Of a DNA stretch of 64,000 nucleotides, positions 52,936-61,390 are shown piece by piece. Under the pieces are notes generated by a model. The model did no database searches. It saw only the letters and a list, made by a program, of their open reading frames with translations, and was not told where the DNA came from. The DNA comes from Winogradskyella litoriviva (GTDB lineage: Bacteria; Bacteroidota; Bacteroidia; Flavobacteriales; Flavobacteriaceae): positions 496,001 to 560,000 of the forward strand of contig NZ_JABRWQ010000003.1 of the NCBI RefSeq assembly GCF_013249065.1, written 5' to 3'. A program made the position numbers and the translations under genes. How positions within the stretch are numbered: the first letter of the stretch is position 1; each line of letters begins with the position of its first letter.

Positions 52936-53817
52936 CTAATTCCTTCGATCTTCTCCCCAAAGTAATTTTTTTCGTAGTGTTTCTAAAAAAGATTCATCTA
53001 GCAATTCTACCATTTTTACCACAAAATCTGCTTTTTTAATAGTTACAACCGTAGAATTAGAGAGTGTTACAATCCTAGAATCTAATGACATTAAAAATTG
53101 ATCCTCTCTTCCGTTTACTTTTAATTTTACCGTTGTACTATCTGGTATTATTAATGGACGAGCGCTTAAATTATGCGGTGCAATTGGTGTTAATGCAAAA
53201 CTCTTTGCATCTGGCGCAATTACCGGACCTCCACAACTTAATGAATAACCTGTAGAGCCAGTTGGCGAAGAAAGTATAAGACCATCTGCCCAATAAGATG
53301 TTAGATACTTATCGTTTAAATGCGTGTCTACCGTTATCATAGACGTTGTATTTTTTCTACTTATTGCAATTTCATTTAATGCAAAATTGGTCTTAAGAAT
53401 ATCTTCGTGCTCTGGATCAGTTGACACACTTAATAACGAACGTTCAGAAATTTTATATTCTCCTATAAGAATTTCGTTGAGTGCTGTTTCAATTTCATCT
53501 ATTTGTATAGTTGCCAAAAAACCTAATCGCCCTGTATTTATTCCAACAATAGGAATACCCAAATCTCTAACATAAGTTACAGCTCTCAAAATTGTGCCAT
53601 CACCTCCTACGCTTATCAATAAATCAAAAGATTCATCTAACCTATTAAACGTTCTTACAGCAGAACTGTTCTGTATTGCTGAATTTTGAGTTTTAATAAA
53701 TTCGCTTTCAAAAAAGACATTAACTTCTTTCCTAAGTAAAACATCTAGAAGTCGTTCTACTGCACTCTGTGTGGTTTCCTTACTATAATTCTGACCATAA
53801 ATTGCTACTTTCGTCAT
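52936..53817 (-). CDS. nadK: NAD kinase
   Basis: Phosphorylates NAD to NADP. The GGDGTIL motif is at 71-77 with catalytic Asp73; NTGRLGFLA, LNEIAISR and SPTGSTGYSLSCGGP follow in the normal order. 293 residues is the usual length. Cytoplasmic. Two bases separate it from the CBS protein gene upstream, so these two are one transcript; DUF6089 has its own promoter 60 bases downstream. Confidence 0.96.
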   Translation of the reverse strand: MTKVAIYGQNYSKETTQSAVERLLDVLLRKEVNVFFESEFIKTQNSAIQNSSAVRTFNRLDESFDLLISVGGDGTILRAVTYVRDLGIPIVGINTGRLGFLATIQIDEIETALNEILIGEYKISERSLLSVSTDPEHEDILKTNFALNEIAISRKNTTSMITVDTHLNDKYLTSYWADGLILSSPTGSTGYSLSCGGPVIAPDAKSFALTPIAPHNLSARPLIIPDSTTVKLKVNGREDQFLMSLDSRIVTLSNSTVVTIKKADFVVKMVELLDESFLETLRKKLLWGEDRRN

Positions 53818-53819
53818 TA

Positions 53820-54476
53820 TTACATGTTTAGGTATTTATCTAAATACTGAGAGCGTTCTTTTAAACTTTCTAAGTAAGAATCATCTTCATGGCCAGAAAC
53901 TATATTATAACTATAACGTCTAAACGTTTGAATAACCTCATTGAGACTAGCATTACCTATTTTAATTGTAACTCTTACCAAATCACCATCCATTTTAGAA
54001 ATAAAAGCGCCTAAAAGCTTTGCATCATTAGACTCAACGATTTGACTAATTTCACTAAATGAATAATCGTTAATACCTTTTTCAACAATTAAAATTCCAC
54101 CTGGTTCTGCAAAAAATGGTGTTTCATTAAATAAATGGATAATATCATTTAGCTCATAATAGCCAAGATATTTATTATTTGCGTCTAAAACTGGCATAAT
54201 ATTAGTATCATTTTGCGCAAATGCTTCTAGCACATCTAACCAGTTTGTGATTGGTCTTACAAAAAAACCTTCAATAGCATATTTACAATCGCTGATTGTT
54301 ATATTACCTTCAAAACAATGTGCATCTGTCTCTGAGATACAACCTATATAAATACCATTATCTAAAATAGGAATATGAGAATAGGTTAATTGATTAAAAA
54401 GCATTTTTAAATCACCTATTTTATCATTTACACTAAGTGGCTTTATATCATTTATTACAAAATTCTGAAGCTCCAT
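53820..54476 (-). CDS. CBS-domain pair protein with C-terminal ACT-like domain
   Basis: 218 residues from Met at 54476 (MELQNFVIND); the frame goes 11 residues further upstream without good reason to use them. Two CBS motifs (about 1-60 and 68-128; HIPILDNGIYIGCISETD and IMPVLDANNKYLGYYELND) should bind an adenine nucleotide. The rest (GILIVEKGINDYSFSEISQIVESNDAKLLG) has the beta-alpha-beta pattern of an ACT domain, as in AcuB-like proteins. It is cotranscribed with nadK, so a nucleotide-sensing role linked to NAD(P) supply is plausible but unproven. Confidence 0.82.
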   Translation of the reverse strand: MELQNFVINDIKPLSVNDKIGDLKMLFNQLTYSHIPILDNGIYIGCISETDAHCFEGNITISDCKYAIEGFFVRPITNWLDVLEAFAQNDTNIMPVLDANNKYLGYYELNDIIHLFNETPFFAEPGGILIVEKGINDYSFSEISQIVESNDAKLLGAFISKMDGDLVRVTIKIGNASLNEVIQTFRRYSYNIVSGHEDDSYLESLKERSQYLDKYLNM

Positions 54477-54539
54477 TACATTTAATTTATGAAGGTGCAA
54501 ATTAATCAAAAATTACCATAATAAGCGTGCTCTTGTTTG

Positions 54540-54547
54540 TATTTTTG
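54540..54547 (+). promoter_or_regulatory. -7 element of pdxJ
   Basis: TATTTTTG, exact TAnnTTTG, 19 bases before the chosen pdxJ ATG. It overlaps the start of the longer reading frame and so favours the ATG at 54567. Confidence 0.65.
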
Positions 54548-54566
54548 TATTTCAAAATCTATTAAA

Positions 54567-55280
54567 ATGACTAAATTAAGTGTTAATATAAATAAAATCG
54601 CAACGTTAAGAAATAGTCGTGGCGGTGATGTTCCTAATGTAGTTCAGTTTGCAAAAGATGCTCAGCGTTTTGGAGCAGAAGGAATTACCATTCATCCAAG
54701 ACCAGACGAAAGACATATTCGTTACCAAGACGCATACGACTTAAAATCTGAAGTTTATACAGAATATAACATTGAAGGAAACCCAATTCCAAAATTTGTG
54801 GATATGGTCTTAAAAATTAAGCCTACGCAAGTAACATTGGTACCAGATGCTATAGACGCAATAACTTCTAATGCTGGTTGGGATACTTTAAAACACAAAG
54901 ACTTTTTAATTGATGTAATTAAGGAATTTAAAAATAACGGGATAAGAACATCCATTTTTGTAGATCCAGATTTACACCAAATTGAAGGTGCAAAAGCAAC
55001 AGGAACAGACCGAATAGAATTGTACACAGAAGCGTTTGCACATCAATATAGTTTAGGAAATAAAGACGCCATAAATCCTTACATGGAATGTGCAGGCTTA
55101 GCAAACACTATGCAGCTTGGCATTAATGCAGGACATGATTTATCTTTAGAAAACATTAATTTTTTTAAAGAAAACATTACAGGACTCTTAGAAGTTTCTA
55201 TTGGTCACGCTTTAATTGCTGAAAGTCTTTATTTGGGCGTGGAGAAAGTAATAGGAATGTATTTAAACAAATTAAAGTAA
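54567..55280 (+). CDS. pdxJ: Pyridoxine 5'-phosphate synthase (PdxJ)
   Basis: Makes pyridoxine 5'-phosphate from 3-amino-1-hydroxyacetone phosphate and deoxyxylulose 5-phosphate. 237 residues from the ATG at 54567. The family markers KLSVNINKIATLRNSRGG, ITIHPRPDERHI, VTLVPD, SIFVDPD, ELYTEAFA, NAGHDLSLENI and SIGHALI are all present. PLP made here would serve enzymes such as the DegT-family aminotransferase. Diverges from the CBS-nadK unit; the esterase gene follows after 43 bases. Confidence 0.96.
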   Translation: MTKLSVNINKIATLRNSRGGDVPNVVQFAKDAQRFGAEGITIHPRPDERHIRYQDAYDLKSEVYTEYNIEGNPIPKFVDMVLKIKPTQVTLVPDAIDAITSNAGWDTLKHKDFLIDVIKEFKNNGIRTSIFVDPDLHQIEGAKATGTDRIELYTEAFAHQYSLGNKDAINPYMECAGLANTMQLGINAGHDLSLENINFFKENITGLLEVSIGHALIAESLYLGVEKVIGMYLNKLK

Positions 55281-55323
55281 TTTTTTATTTTAAAACCTCG
55301 CAACACTTTTCAAATAAAACAAA

Positions 55324-56085
55324 ATGATTTTACACTCAAACATTATAGGAGAAGGAAAACCATTCATTATCCTTCACGGATTTTTGGGCATGGGAGACAA
55401 TTGGAAAACCTTGGCTAAACAATTTTCTGAAGACAATTATGCCGTACATCTGGTAGACCAAAGAAATCATGGTCGCAGTTTTCATTCAGAGGATTTTGAT
55501 TACGATTTACTGGCTGAAGATTTAAAATCCTATTGCAATGCTCACAATTTAAACGATATTATTTTACTAGGCCATTCTATGGGAGGAAAAACAGCAATGC
55601 TTTTTGCTTCAAAATATCCAGAATTAGTTAATAAACTGATTGTTGCAGATATTTCGCCTCGCTATTACCCTGTGCATCACGATGCCATTTTAGAAGGCTT
55701 AAGCAGTTTAAATTTTTCAGAAATAAAAACAAGAGGAGAAGCCGATAAAGCACTAAGTCATTTTATTAATGATGCCGGAATCAGAATGTTTTTACTAAAA
55801 AATCTTTATTGGGTAGAAAAAGGACAACTAGGCTTGCGTATTAATTTAGAGGTTTTAAAAGAGAACGTATCAGAAGTTGGCGAAGCACTTCCTATACATG
55901 CCATTTTTAAAAAAGACACTTTGTTTTTACGAGGTGACCGTTCAGAATATATTGCTGAAGCAGATGAAGCACTTATTCATCGCCATTTCCCAATTTCTAA
56001 AATAATAACCATCTCTAATGCTGGTCATTGGTTACATGCAGAAAACCCAACAGCATTTCATGAAGCAGTCATAAACTTTGTTTAA
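55324..56085 (+). CDS. Alpha/beta-hydrolase esterase (YbfF-like)
   Basis: 253 residues, cytoplasmic. The nucleophile elbow LGHSMGG has Ser85; the oxyanion LHGFLGMGDNW is at 17-27; the catalytic His is about residue 235 in NAGHWLHAENP, and an Asp follows the LRGDRSEYI strand. Small esterase/thioesterase of the YbfF type; substrate unknown. It follows pdxJ on the same strand and precedes the MORN-like gene by 21 bases. Confidence 0.87.
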   Translation: MILHSNIIGEGKPFIILHGFLGMGDNWKTLAKQFSEDNYAVHLVDQRNHGRSFHSEDFDYDLLAEDLKSYCNAHNLNDIILLGHSMGGKTAMLFASKYPELVNKLIVADISPRYYPVHHDAILEGLSSLNFSEIKTRGEADKALSHFINDAGIRMFLLKNLYWVEKGQLGLRINLEVLKENVSEVGEALPIHAIFKKDTLFLRGDRSEYIAEADEALIHRHFPISKIITISNAGHWLHAENPTAFHEAVINFV

Positions 56086-56106
56086 ATTAATCCTTACCTT
56101 ATAAAT

Positions 56107-57198
56107 ATGAAATACCTATCAATAATAATATTCTTATTTAGCTTGCAATTATCAATAGCTCAAGACCTACCAGACGGTCCATATCAGGAATATTACGAAA
56201 CTGGAGAACTTAAAACTAAAGGACAATACAAAAATAATAAACGAATTGGTACATGGAAAGAGTATTACAAAAACGGACAAACCTCAAAAGAATATAGTTT
56301 TACTGATGGCAAATATAACGATGAGTCAATTTCATACTACGAAAATGGTACAGTAAGCCACAAAACCGAATTAGAAGATGATGTATATGTTAACTTTAGA
56401 TACTATGAAAGTGGCAATTTAGATTATAAAAGACAATACAAATCTGGTTATTTTAAAAGCTATTATGAAAGTGGTGCAAAAGAAATAGAAGCCAATTATT
56501 TTGAATTTGACCTCGTTGGTGAATGGAAAAAATACTTCGAAACTGGCGAACTTGAATGGCTAGTAACCTATAAAGATGGGTATAGACATGGTGCTTATAA
56601 AAAATATAACAGAAATGGTGATTTATTGCTTGAAGGAACCAACGTTAGAGATAAAATTGAAGGTGAGGAAAAACGATATTTGCCAGGTAATGTACTAGAA
56701 TGGAAAGGAAATTACTCAAAAGGCATCTTAAACAAAACTTGGGTTAGATTCGACGAAAAAGGGAATAAAATTGAAAAGATAAAATTTAAGGAAGGTATTA
56801 CCTCAAACTCCGAATATTCCAATGTGTTAAAACCAACAGTCGTAGCTGATGGTATAATTGAGCGTGTACCAATTTATCCAGGTTGTGAAGAAATGTTGAC
56901 TAACAAAACTAGAAAACAATGCATGAACAAATATGTTAATCAGCATATTGGTAAAAATTTTAATATTGAATTGGCTTCAACATTAAACTTATTAGGAAAA
57001 CAAAGAATTCTACTAAATTTTAAAATAGATAAAACCGGAAAAGTCATAGAGGCTAAAGCAAAAGCACCGCATCCCGGTTTAGCTGCAGAAGCTGTAAGAG
57101 TAATTAAGTTGTTACCTTCAGTAGAGCCAGCCTACCAAAGAGATAAACCAGTTATAATTCCTTTTTCAATACCTATTGTTTTTCAGGTACAGAAATAA
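56107..57198 (+). CDS. MORN-like repeat protein with C-terminal TonB domain
   Basis: 363 residues: signal peptide (1-18, ending SIAQ), about nine repeats of a YYENGxLxxKxxYKxGxxxGxW type (about 22-235, for example YYETGELKTKGQYKNNKRIG), as in MORN/YwqK proteins, and a TonB_C-like domain (about 255-363: VPIYPGCEE, CMNKYVNQHIGKNF, LLNFKIDKTGKVIEAKAKAPHPGLAAEAVRVIKLLP). The TonB domain normally contacts outer-membrane receptors, but here no inner-membrane anchor or Pro-rich span is present, only a cleavable signal. It could be a periplasmic or surface-linked TonB-like adaptor. Confidence 0.82.
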   Translation: MKYLSIIIFLFSLQLSIAQDLPDGPYQEYYETGELKTKGQYKNNKRIGTWKEYYKNGQTSKEYSFTDGKYNDESISYYENGTVSHKTELEDDVYVNFRYYESGNLDYKRQYKSGYFKSYYESGAKEIEANYFEFDLVGEWKKYFETGELEWLVTYKDGYRHGAYKKYNRNGDLLLEGTNVRDKIEGEEKRYLPGNVLEWKGNYSKGILNKTWVRFDEKGNKIEKIKFKEGITSNSEYSNVLKPTVVADGIIERVPIYPGCEEMLTNKTRKQCMNKYVNQHIGKNFNIELASTLNLLGKQRILLNFKIDKTGKVIEAKAKAPHPGLAAEAVRVIKLLPSVEPAYQRDKPVIIPFSIPIVFQVQK

Positions 57199-57246
57199 TT
57201 ATATATGTAATTTAGTATCTTAGATATAATTCAAAATAAAAAAATC

Positions 57247-57594
57247 ATGAATCTAATTATTAGACTTTTATTAAATGCACTAGCCGTTTTTGTTTTAGCC
57301 AACGTCTTAACAGGTGTAACAGTAGATGGTTATGTAGGTGCAATTATTGTTGCTGTTGTTTTATCCATTCTCAATTTACTAGTAAGACCAATTTTAGTGA
57401 TTCTAACACTACCAATTACCATTATTACTCTAGGGTTATTTCTTTTAGTAATCAATGCATGTATTATTCTATTAGCCGACAAACTTGTAGACGGATTTAA
57501 CGTGGCTAATTTTTGGACAGCCATTTTATTTAGCATCCTACTATCCATCTTACAATGGCTACTTCAATCCTTTTTAAAAGACGATAAAAAGTAG
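57247..57594 (+). CDS. Small four-helix membrane protein (phage holin family 4/YvlD-like)
   Basis: 115 residues, nearly all hydrophobic in four membrane helices (about 2-22, 29-52, 55-77, 85-108), ending LKDDKK. The LNLLVRPILVILTLPITIITLGLFLLVIN stretch is typical of the YvlD/Phage_holin_4_2 family. Despite the name, most members are not phage proteins and their function is unknown; there is no sign of phage here. It sits alone between the MORN-like gene and tig. Confidence 0.85.
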   Translation: MNLIIRLLLNALAVFVLANVLTGVTVDGYVGAIIVAVVLSILNLLVRPILVILTLPITIITLGLFLLVINACIILLADKLVDGFNVANFWTAILFSILLSILQWLLQSFLKDDKK

Positions 57595-57621
57595 CTGATA
57601 TACAAACGCTTAAAACTGTTG

Positions 57622-57655
57622 TTGGGTTGCAAAAAAAATTGTATTTTTGCAGCCC
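57622..57655 (+). promoter_or_regulatory. tig promoter within an inverted repeat
   Basis: TTG (57622-57624), 17 bases, TATTTTTG (57642-57649), an exact -7 box 25 bases before the tig ATG. The box lies in a 12-bp inverted repeat with one mismatch: GGGTTGCAAAAA (57624-57635) and TTTTTGCAGCCC (57644-57655), loop of 8. As RNA, the same repeat would be a terminator-like hairpin for the upstream gene. Confidence 0.7.
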
Positions 57656-57674
57656 AATTTTAGTTTCAATAAAA

Positions 57675-58997
57675 ATGAACATTACAAGAGAAAACATCGA
57701 TGCATTAAATGCAGTTGTAAAAGTTGATATCGCTAAGGAAGATTATAGCGATAAAGTAGAAAAAATATTAGTAGATTACCGTAAGTCTGCAAACATTCCT
57801 GGTTTTAGAAAAGGCCATGTACCAATGGGAATGGTAAAAAAGCAATATGGTAAAGCTGTATTAGTAGATGAAGTAAACAAATTACTACAAGATGCACTTG
57901 GTAAGTATTTAGTTGAAGAAAAACTAGACGTTTTAGGTAATCCTTTACCAAAAGCACAAGATGATTTAGATTGGGATGCAGAAGCATTTTCTTTTGAATT
58001 TGAATTAGGTCTTGCTCCAAAATTCGAAGTAGAATTAAAAAGTAAAAAAGCTATAACACATTACAATATTGTTGCAGATGACAAAATGATTGATGATCAG
58101 ATTGTAAACATTCAAAAACAATATGGTAAAATTGTTTCTCAAAATGAAGTTACCGAAGCTTCCGAAATTACCGGAACTTTTACTAACGAGGAAAAAGAGA
58201 TTGACAATTCTGCAATGATTACTTTAGATAAATTAAAAGGAAAAACAAATCCTAAGAAATTTATTGGAGCAAAAGTTGGCGATGTTATTACATTAAAGAC
58301 AAAAGGATTATTTAGCGATGATCACGATTTAATGAATGCTTTAAAAGTACCTCATGATGATGCTCATGGTTTAGATATTGAAGTGAATTTTACAATCACT
58401 GAAATTAACCAACGCGAATTAGCAGATTTAGATCAAGAATTATTTGATAAGTTATTTGGCGAAGGAAAAGTTACTTCTGTAACTGAGCTAAAAGACAAAA
58501 TTAAAGAAGATTCAGAAAAACAATTTTCTCAACAAGGTGATCAGAAACTATTAAACGATGTTACTGAAAGCTTAATTGAAAATACAAAATTCGATTTACC
58601 ATCTAGTTTCTTACAAAAATGGATGCAAACAGCTGGTGAAGAAGAAATGACTGAAGAGCAAGCTAAAGAAGAATACGAAAAATCTGAAAAAAGCATGCGT
58701 TACCAACTTATAGAAGGTAAATTAATCAATGACCATAAACTTCAAGTTCAGTTTGAAGAATTAAAAGCTTATTCTATGGATTTGATTAAGGGACAAATGG
58801 CTCAATTTGGCCAAATGAACCCTTCAGATAAAGAGTTAGAAGATATCGCAGCGCGTATTTTATCTAATCAAGATGAAGTAAAACGAATGTCAGAACAACT
58901 TGTAAGTCAGAAACTATTAAACTTATACAAGACTGAAGCAAATATTAAGACTAAAGACATCACTTACGATGATTTTGTAAAAGAATTTTATAGTTAA
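57675..58997 (+). CDS. tig: Trigger factor
   Basis: Ribosome-bound chaperone that shields nascent chains. 440 residues from the ATG at 57675 (MNITRENIDALNAVVKVDI); the longer frame would begin with a TTG inside the promoter. The ribosome-binding signature is present as NIPGFRKGHVPMGMVKKQYG (about 36-55). The middle PPIase-like part (about 150-240) is shortened and poorly conserved, as often in Bacteroidota, and the helical C-terminal domain (about 250-430) is complete. It is followed by clpP and clpX, the classic order. Confidence 0.95.
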   Translation: MNITRENIDALNAVVKVDIAKEDYSDKVEKILVDYRKSANIPGFRKGHVPMGMVKKQYGKAVLVDEVNKLLQDALGKYLVEEKLDVLGNPLPKAQDDLDWDAEAFSFEFELGLAPKFEVELKSKKAITHYNIVADDKMIDDQIVNIQKQYGKIVSQNEVTEASEITGTFTNEEKEIDNSAMITLDKLKGKTNPKKFIGAKVGDVITLKTKGLFSDDHDLMNALKVPHDDAHGLDIEVNFTITEINQRELADLDQELFDKLFGEGKVTSVTELKDKIKEDSEKQFSQQGDQKLLNDVTESLIENTKFDLPSSFLQKWMQTAGEEEMTEEQAKEEYEKSEKSMRYQLIEGKLINDHKLQVQFEELKAYSMDLIKGQMAQFGQMNPSDKELEDIAARILSNQDEVKRMSEQLVSQKLLNLYKTEANIKTKDITYDDFVKEFYS

Positions 58998-59024
58998 GTA
59001 GTCTTTAAAATAATTAGTATCTTT

Positions 59025-59054
59025 AAAGCGTAAAACTTAACAGTTTTGCGCTTT
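59025..59054 (+). terminator. Terminator of tig
   Basis: AAAGCGTAAAACT, loop TAAC, AGTTTTGCGCTTT (one G-U pair) followed by TTTTAT, 27 bases after the tig stop. Confidence 0.9.
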
Positions 59055-59153
59055 TTTTATGAAACGGCTTTTTCTTTAAAAGTTTATATAATATATGCGC
59101 ATTATAAAGGTTTTATAATAGAGAACTCATTAATTAAAAGAATTTAAATTTAT

Positions 59154-59828
59154 ATGGATTACGGAAAAGAATTTGAAAAATTCGCAATAAAAGACCAAGG
59201 GATTAATAGCAACTATTATAGTAAAATAATAGAAAGCATGTACCCTTCTAATATGACGCCAAATATCATCGAAGAACGCCAAATGAATATTGCCGTTTTT
59301 GATGTATTTTCACGTCTTATGATGGATCGTATTATCTTTTTAGGAACAGGTGTTAACGATCAGGTTGCCAATATTATCCAAGCCCAATTGTTATTCTTAC
59401 AAAGTACAGATGCAAATAAGGATATTCAGATTTATATTAACTCACCAGGAGGTTCTGTTTATGCTGGTTTAGGTATTTATGACACTATGCAATTTGTAAA
59501 GCCAGATGTTGCAACAATTTGTACAGGTATTGCGGCATCAATGGCAGCCGTTTTATTATGTGCTGGTGAAAAAGGAAAACGTTCTGCATTAACACACTCT
59601 CGTGTAATGATACACCAAGTAAGTAGTGGTACTCAAGGTCAGCTTAGTGATATGGAAATTGCTTTAAAGGAAACTATTAGAGTAAAAGAAGAATTATACG
59701 CAGTTATTTCTAAACATTCTGGGCAAACTATAGAGCAAGTAGAAAAAGATTCTGATAGAGATTATTGGATGCGCTCACAAGAAGCTTTAGAATATGGAAT
59801 GATTGATGAAGTATTGACAAGAAAGTAA
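59154..59828 (+). CDS. clpP: ATP-dependent Clp protease proteolytic subunit
   Basis: Serine protease tetradecamer working with ClpX. The triad is Ser129 in GIAASMAAVLL, His154 in MIHQVSSG and Asp203 in SDRDYWM, with GGSVYAG before. 224 residues; the N-terminal 35-40 residues before the mature-type start resemble the propeptide of this group. The MDYGKEFEKFAIKDQGINS start is common in flavobacteria. clpX follows after 83 bases containing two hairpins. Confidence 0.96.
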   Translation: MDYGKEFEKFAIKDQGINSNYYSKIIESMYPSNMTPNIIEERQMNIAVFDVFSRLMMDRIIFLGTGVNDQVANIIQAQLLFLQSTDANKDIQIYINSPGGSVYAGLGIYDTMQFVKPDVATICTGIAASMAAVLLCAGEKGKRSALTHSRVMIHQVSSGTQGQLSDMEIALKETIRVKEELYAVISKHSGQTIEQVEKDSDRDYWMRSQEALEYGMIDEVLTRK

Positions 59829-59841
59829 TTTCAAATTACTT
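59823..59841. repeat. Perfect 9-bp palindrome containing the clpP stop codon
   Basis: AAGTAATTT and AAATTACTT flank one C; the TAA stop (59826-59828) is inside the left arm. A second, longer hairpin follows before clpX. Confidence 0.5.
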
Positions 59842-59860
59842 CGACTAAAAGTAAACATAA

Positions 59861-59899
59861 AAGTTTAGGGTTAAGAATTAATTCTTTAACCCTAAACTT
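59861..59899 (+). terminator. Hairpin between clpP and clpX
   Basis: AAGTTTAGGGTTAA (59861-59874) pairs perfectly with 59886-59899 around an 11-base loop; 12 bases remain to the clpX ATG. No long T-run follows, so it may be an attenuator or an RNA-stability element that sets the ratio of clpP to clpX, rather than a full terminator. Confidence 0.6.
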
Positions 59900-59911
59900 T
59901 AAACAAAAATT

Positions 59912-61141
59912 ATGGCAAAGGAAGAATTAGAATGTTCATTTTGTGGTAGAAAAAAGCCAGAAACAAATCTATTAATTGCAGGATTAGATGCTCACATCTG
60001 TGATCGCTGTATTGAGCAAGCGCATGGTATTGTTATAGAAGAATCTAAGCAATCTGGTAATTCAGATTTAAGCGCAGAATTAATGCTTAGAAAACCTAAA
60101 GAGATTAAGACTTTTTTAGACGACTATATAATAGGACAAGAATATACTAAACGTGTTATGTCTGTAGCGGTTTACAATCACTACAAACGCTTATTACAAC
60201 CATCAACAGACGATGATATTGAAATACAAAAGAGTAATATCATTATGGTTGGCCAAACAGGTACTGGTAAAACATTAATTGCAAAAACTATTGCAAAAAT
60301 GTTAAATGTACCTTTAGCTATTGTTGATGCTACTGTATTAACAGAGGCTGGTTATGTTGGTGAAGATGTAGAGAGTATTTTAACGCGTTTGTTACAAGCC
60401 GCTGATTATAATCTTGAAAAAGCACAACGCGGTATTGTTTTTATAGATGAAATTGATAAGATTGCTCGTAAAAGTGATAACCCTTCTATTACCAGAGATG
60501 TCTCGGGAGAAGGTGTACAACAAGCGTTATTGAAACTTTTAGAAGGTACTGTAGTTAATGTACCACCTAAAGGAGGACGTAAACATCCGGATCAGAAATT
60601 TATTGAAGTAGATACCGAGAATATTTTATTTATTGCTGGTGGTGCTTTTGATGGTATTGAACGTGTTATTTCTAAGCGACTTAATATGCAAGCCATTGGC
60701 TACAGTTCTATAAACAAGGAAAGTGTTGACAAGGACAATATATTACAATATATCATCCCAAAAGATTTAAAAGATTTTGGTTTAATACCTGAAATTATTG
60801 GTCGTTTACCTGTATTAACACACATGGATCCATTAGATGCTAAAACACTTAGAGCCATTTTAACTGAGCCTAAAAATGCCATCATTAAGCAATATAAGAA
60901 GTTGTTTCAAATGGATGAAGTTGAATTCTCTATTACAAATGGTGCCTTAGATTATATTGTAGAAAAAGCAATTGAGTACAAATTGGGTGCACGTGGTTTA
61001 AGATCCCTTTGCGAAGAAATCTTTACAGAAGCCATGTTTGAATTACCTGGATCTGGAGAATCTAAATTCAACGTCACTAAATCTTATGCAGAAGACCGAT
61101 TAAATAAGTCTACATTAAAGAAGTTGAAGGCAGTGTCTTAA
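59912..61141 (+). CDS. clpX: ATP-dependent Clp protease ATP-binding subunit ClpX
   Basis: AAA+ unfoldase that feeds ClpP. The zinc domain has Cys8, Cys11, Cys30 and Cys33; Walker A GQTGTGKT is at 114-121; the pore-loop GYVGEDVES and Walker [12 protein letters not shown] follow; the IGF-type ClpP loop region and sensor 2 ([12 protein letters not shown]) are present. 409 residues is normal. It lies after clpP with a hairpin between them and ends at a strong terminator. Confidence 0.97.
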   Translation: MAKEELECSFCGRKKPETNLLIAGLDAHICDRCIEQAHGIVIEESKQSGNSDLSAELMLRKPKEIKTFLDDYIIGQEYTKRVMSVAVYNHYKRLLQPSTDDDIEIQKSNIIMVGQTGTGKTLIAKTIAKMLNVPLAIVDATVLTEAGYVGEDVESILTRLLQAADYNLEKAQRGIVFIDEIDKIARKSDNPSITRDVSGEGVQQALLKLLEGTVVNVPPKGGRKHPDQKFIEVDTENILFIAGGAFDGIERVISKRLNMQAIGYSSINKESVDKDNILQYIIPKDLKDFGLIPEIIGRLPVLTHMDPLDAKTLRAILTEPKNAIIKQYKKLFQMDEVEFSITNGALDYIVEKAIEYKLGARGLRSLCEEIFTEAMFELPGSGESKFNVTKSYAEDRLNKSTLKKLKAVS

Positions 61142-61164
61142 ACTTCTTTACTAACTAAATAACT

Positions 61165-61200
61165 AAAAGCCACAATTTCAAGTTAGAAATGGTGGCTTTT
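61165..61200 (+). terminator. Terminator of clpX
   Basis: AAAAGCCACAATTTC pairs with GAAATGGTGGCTTTT with one mismatch and a 6-base loop, then T. It begins 24 bases past the stop. The following 190 bases up to the PD40 gene are AT-rich with no supported feature. Confidence 0.88.
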
Positions 61201-61390
61201 TATGTTAGGGATTTAATTAATATAATATTGCTAGCAATATTTTTTAAGAATTGTAAAAGTTAATAGCACATTAATTTTAATCAAATATAGAAGCATTCAT
61301 CAACTGCACTACTAATTCATATTAATATTGGTTAAAACGATTATAACCATCGCTAAAAACAATATCAATACCATTTTTTCGGTTAAAAGG

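Noticed and set aside
57247..57594. Phage holin, suggesting a prophage
   Set aside because: The family name is misleading; the gene is a chromosomal four-helix membrane protein and no phage genes lie nearby.
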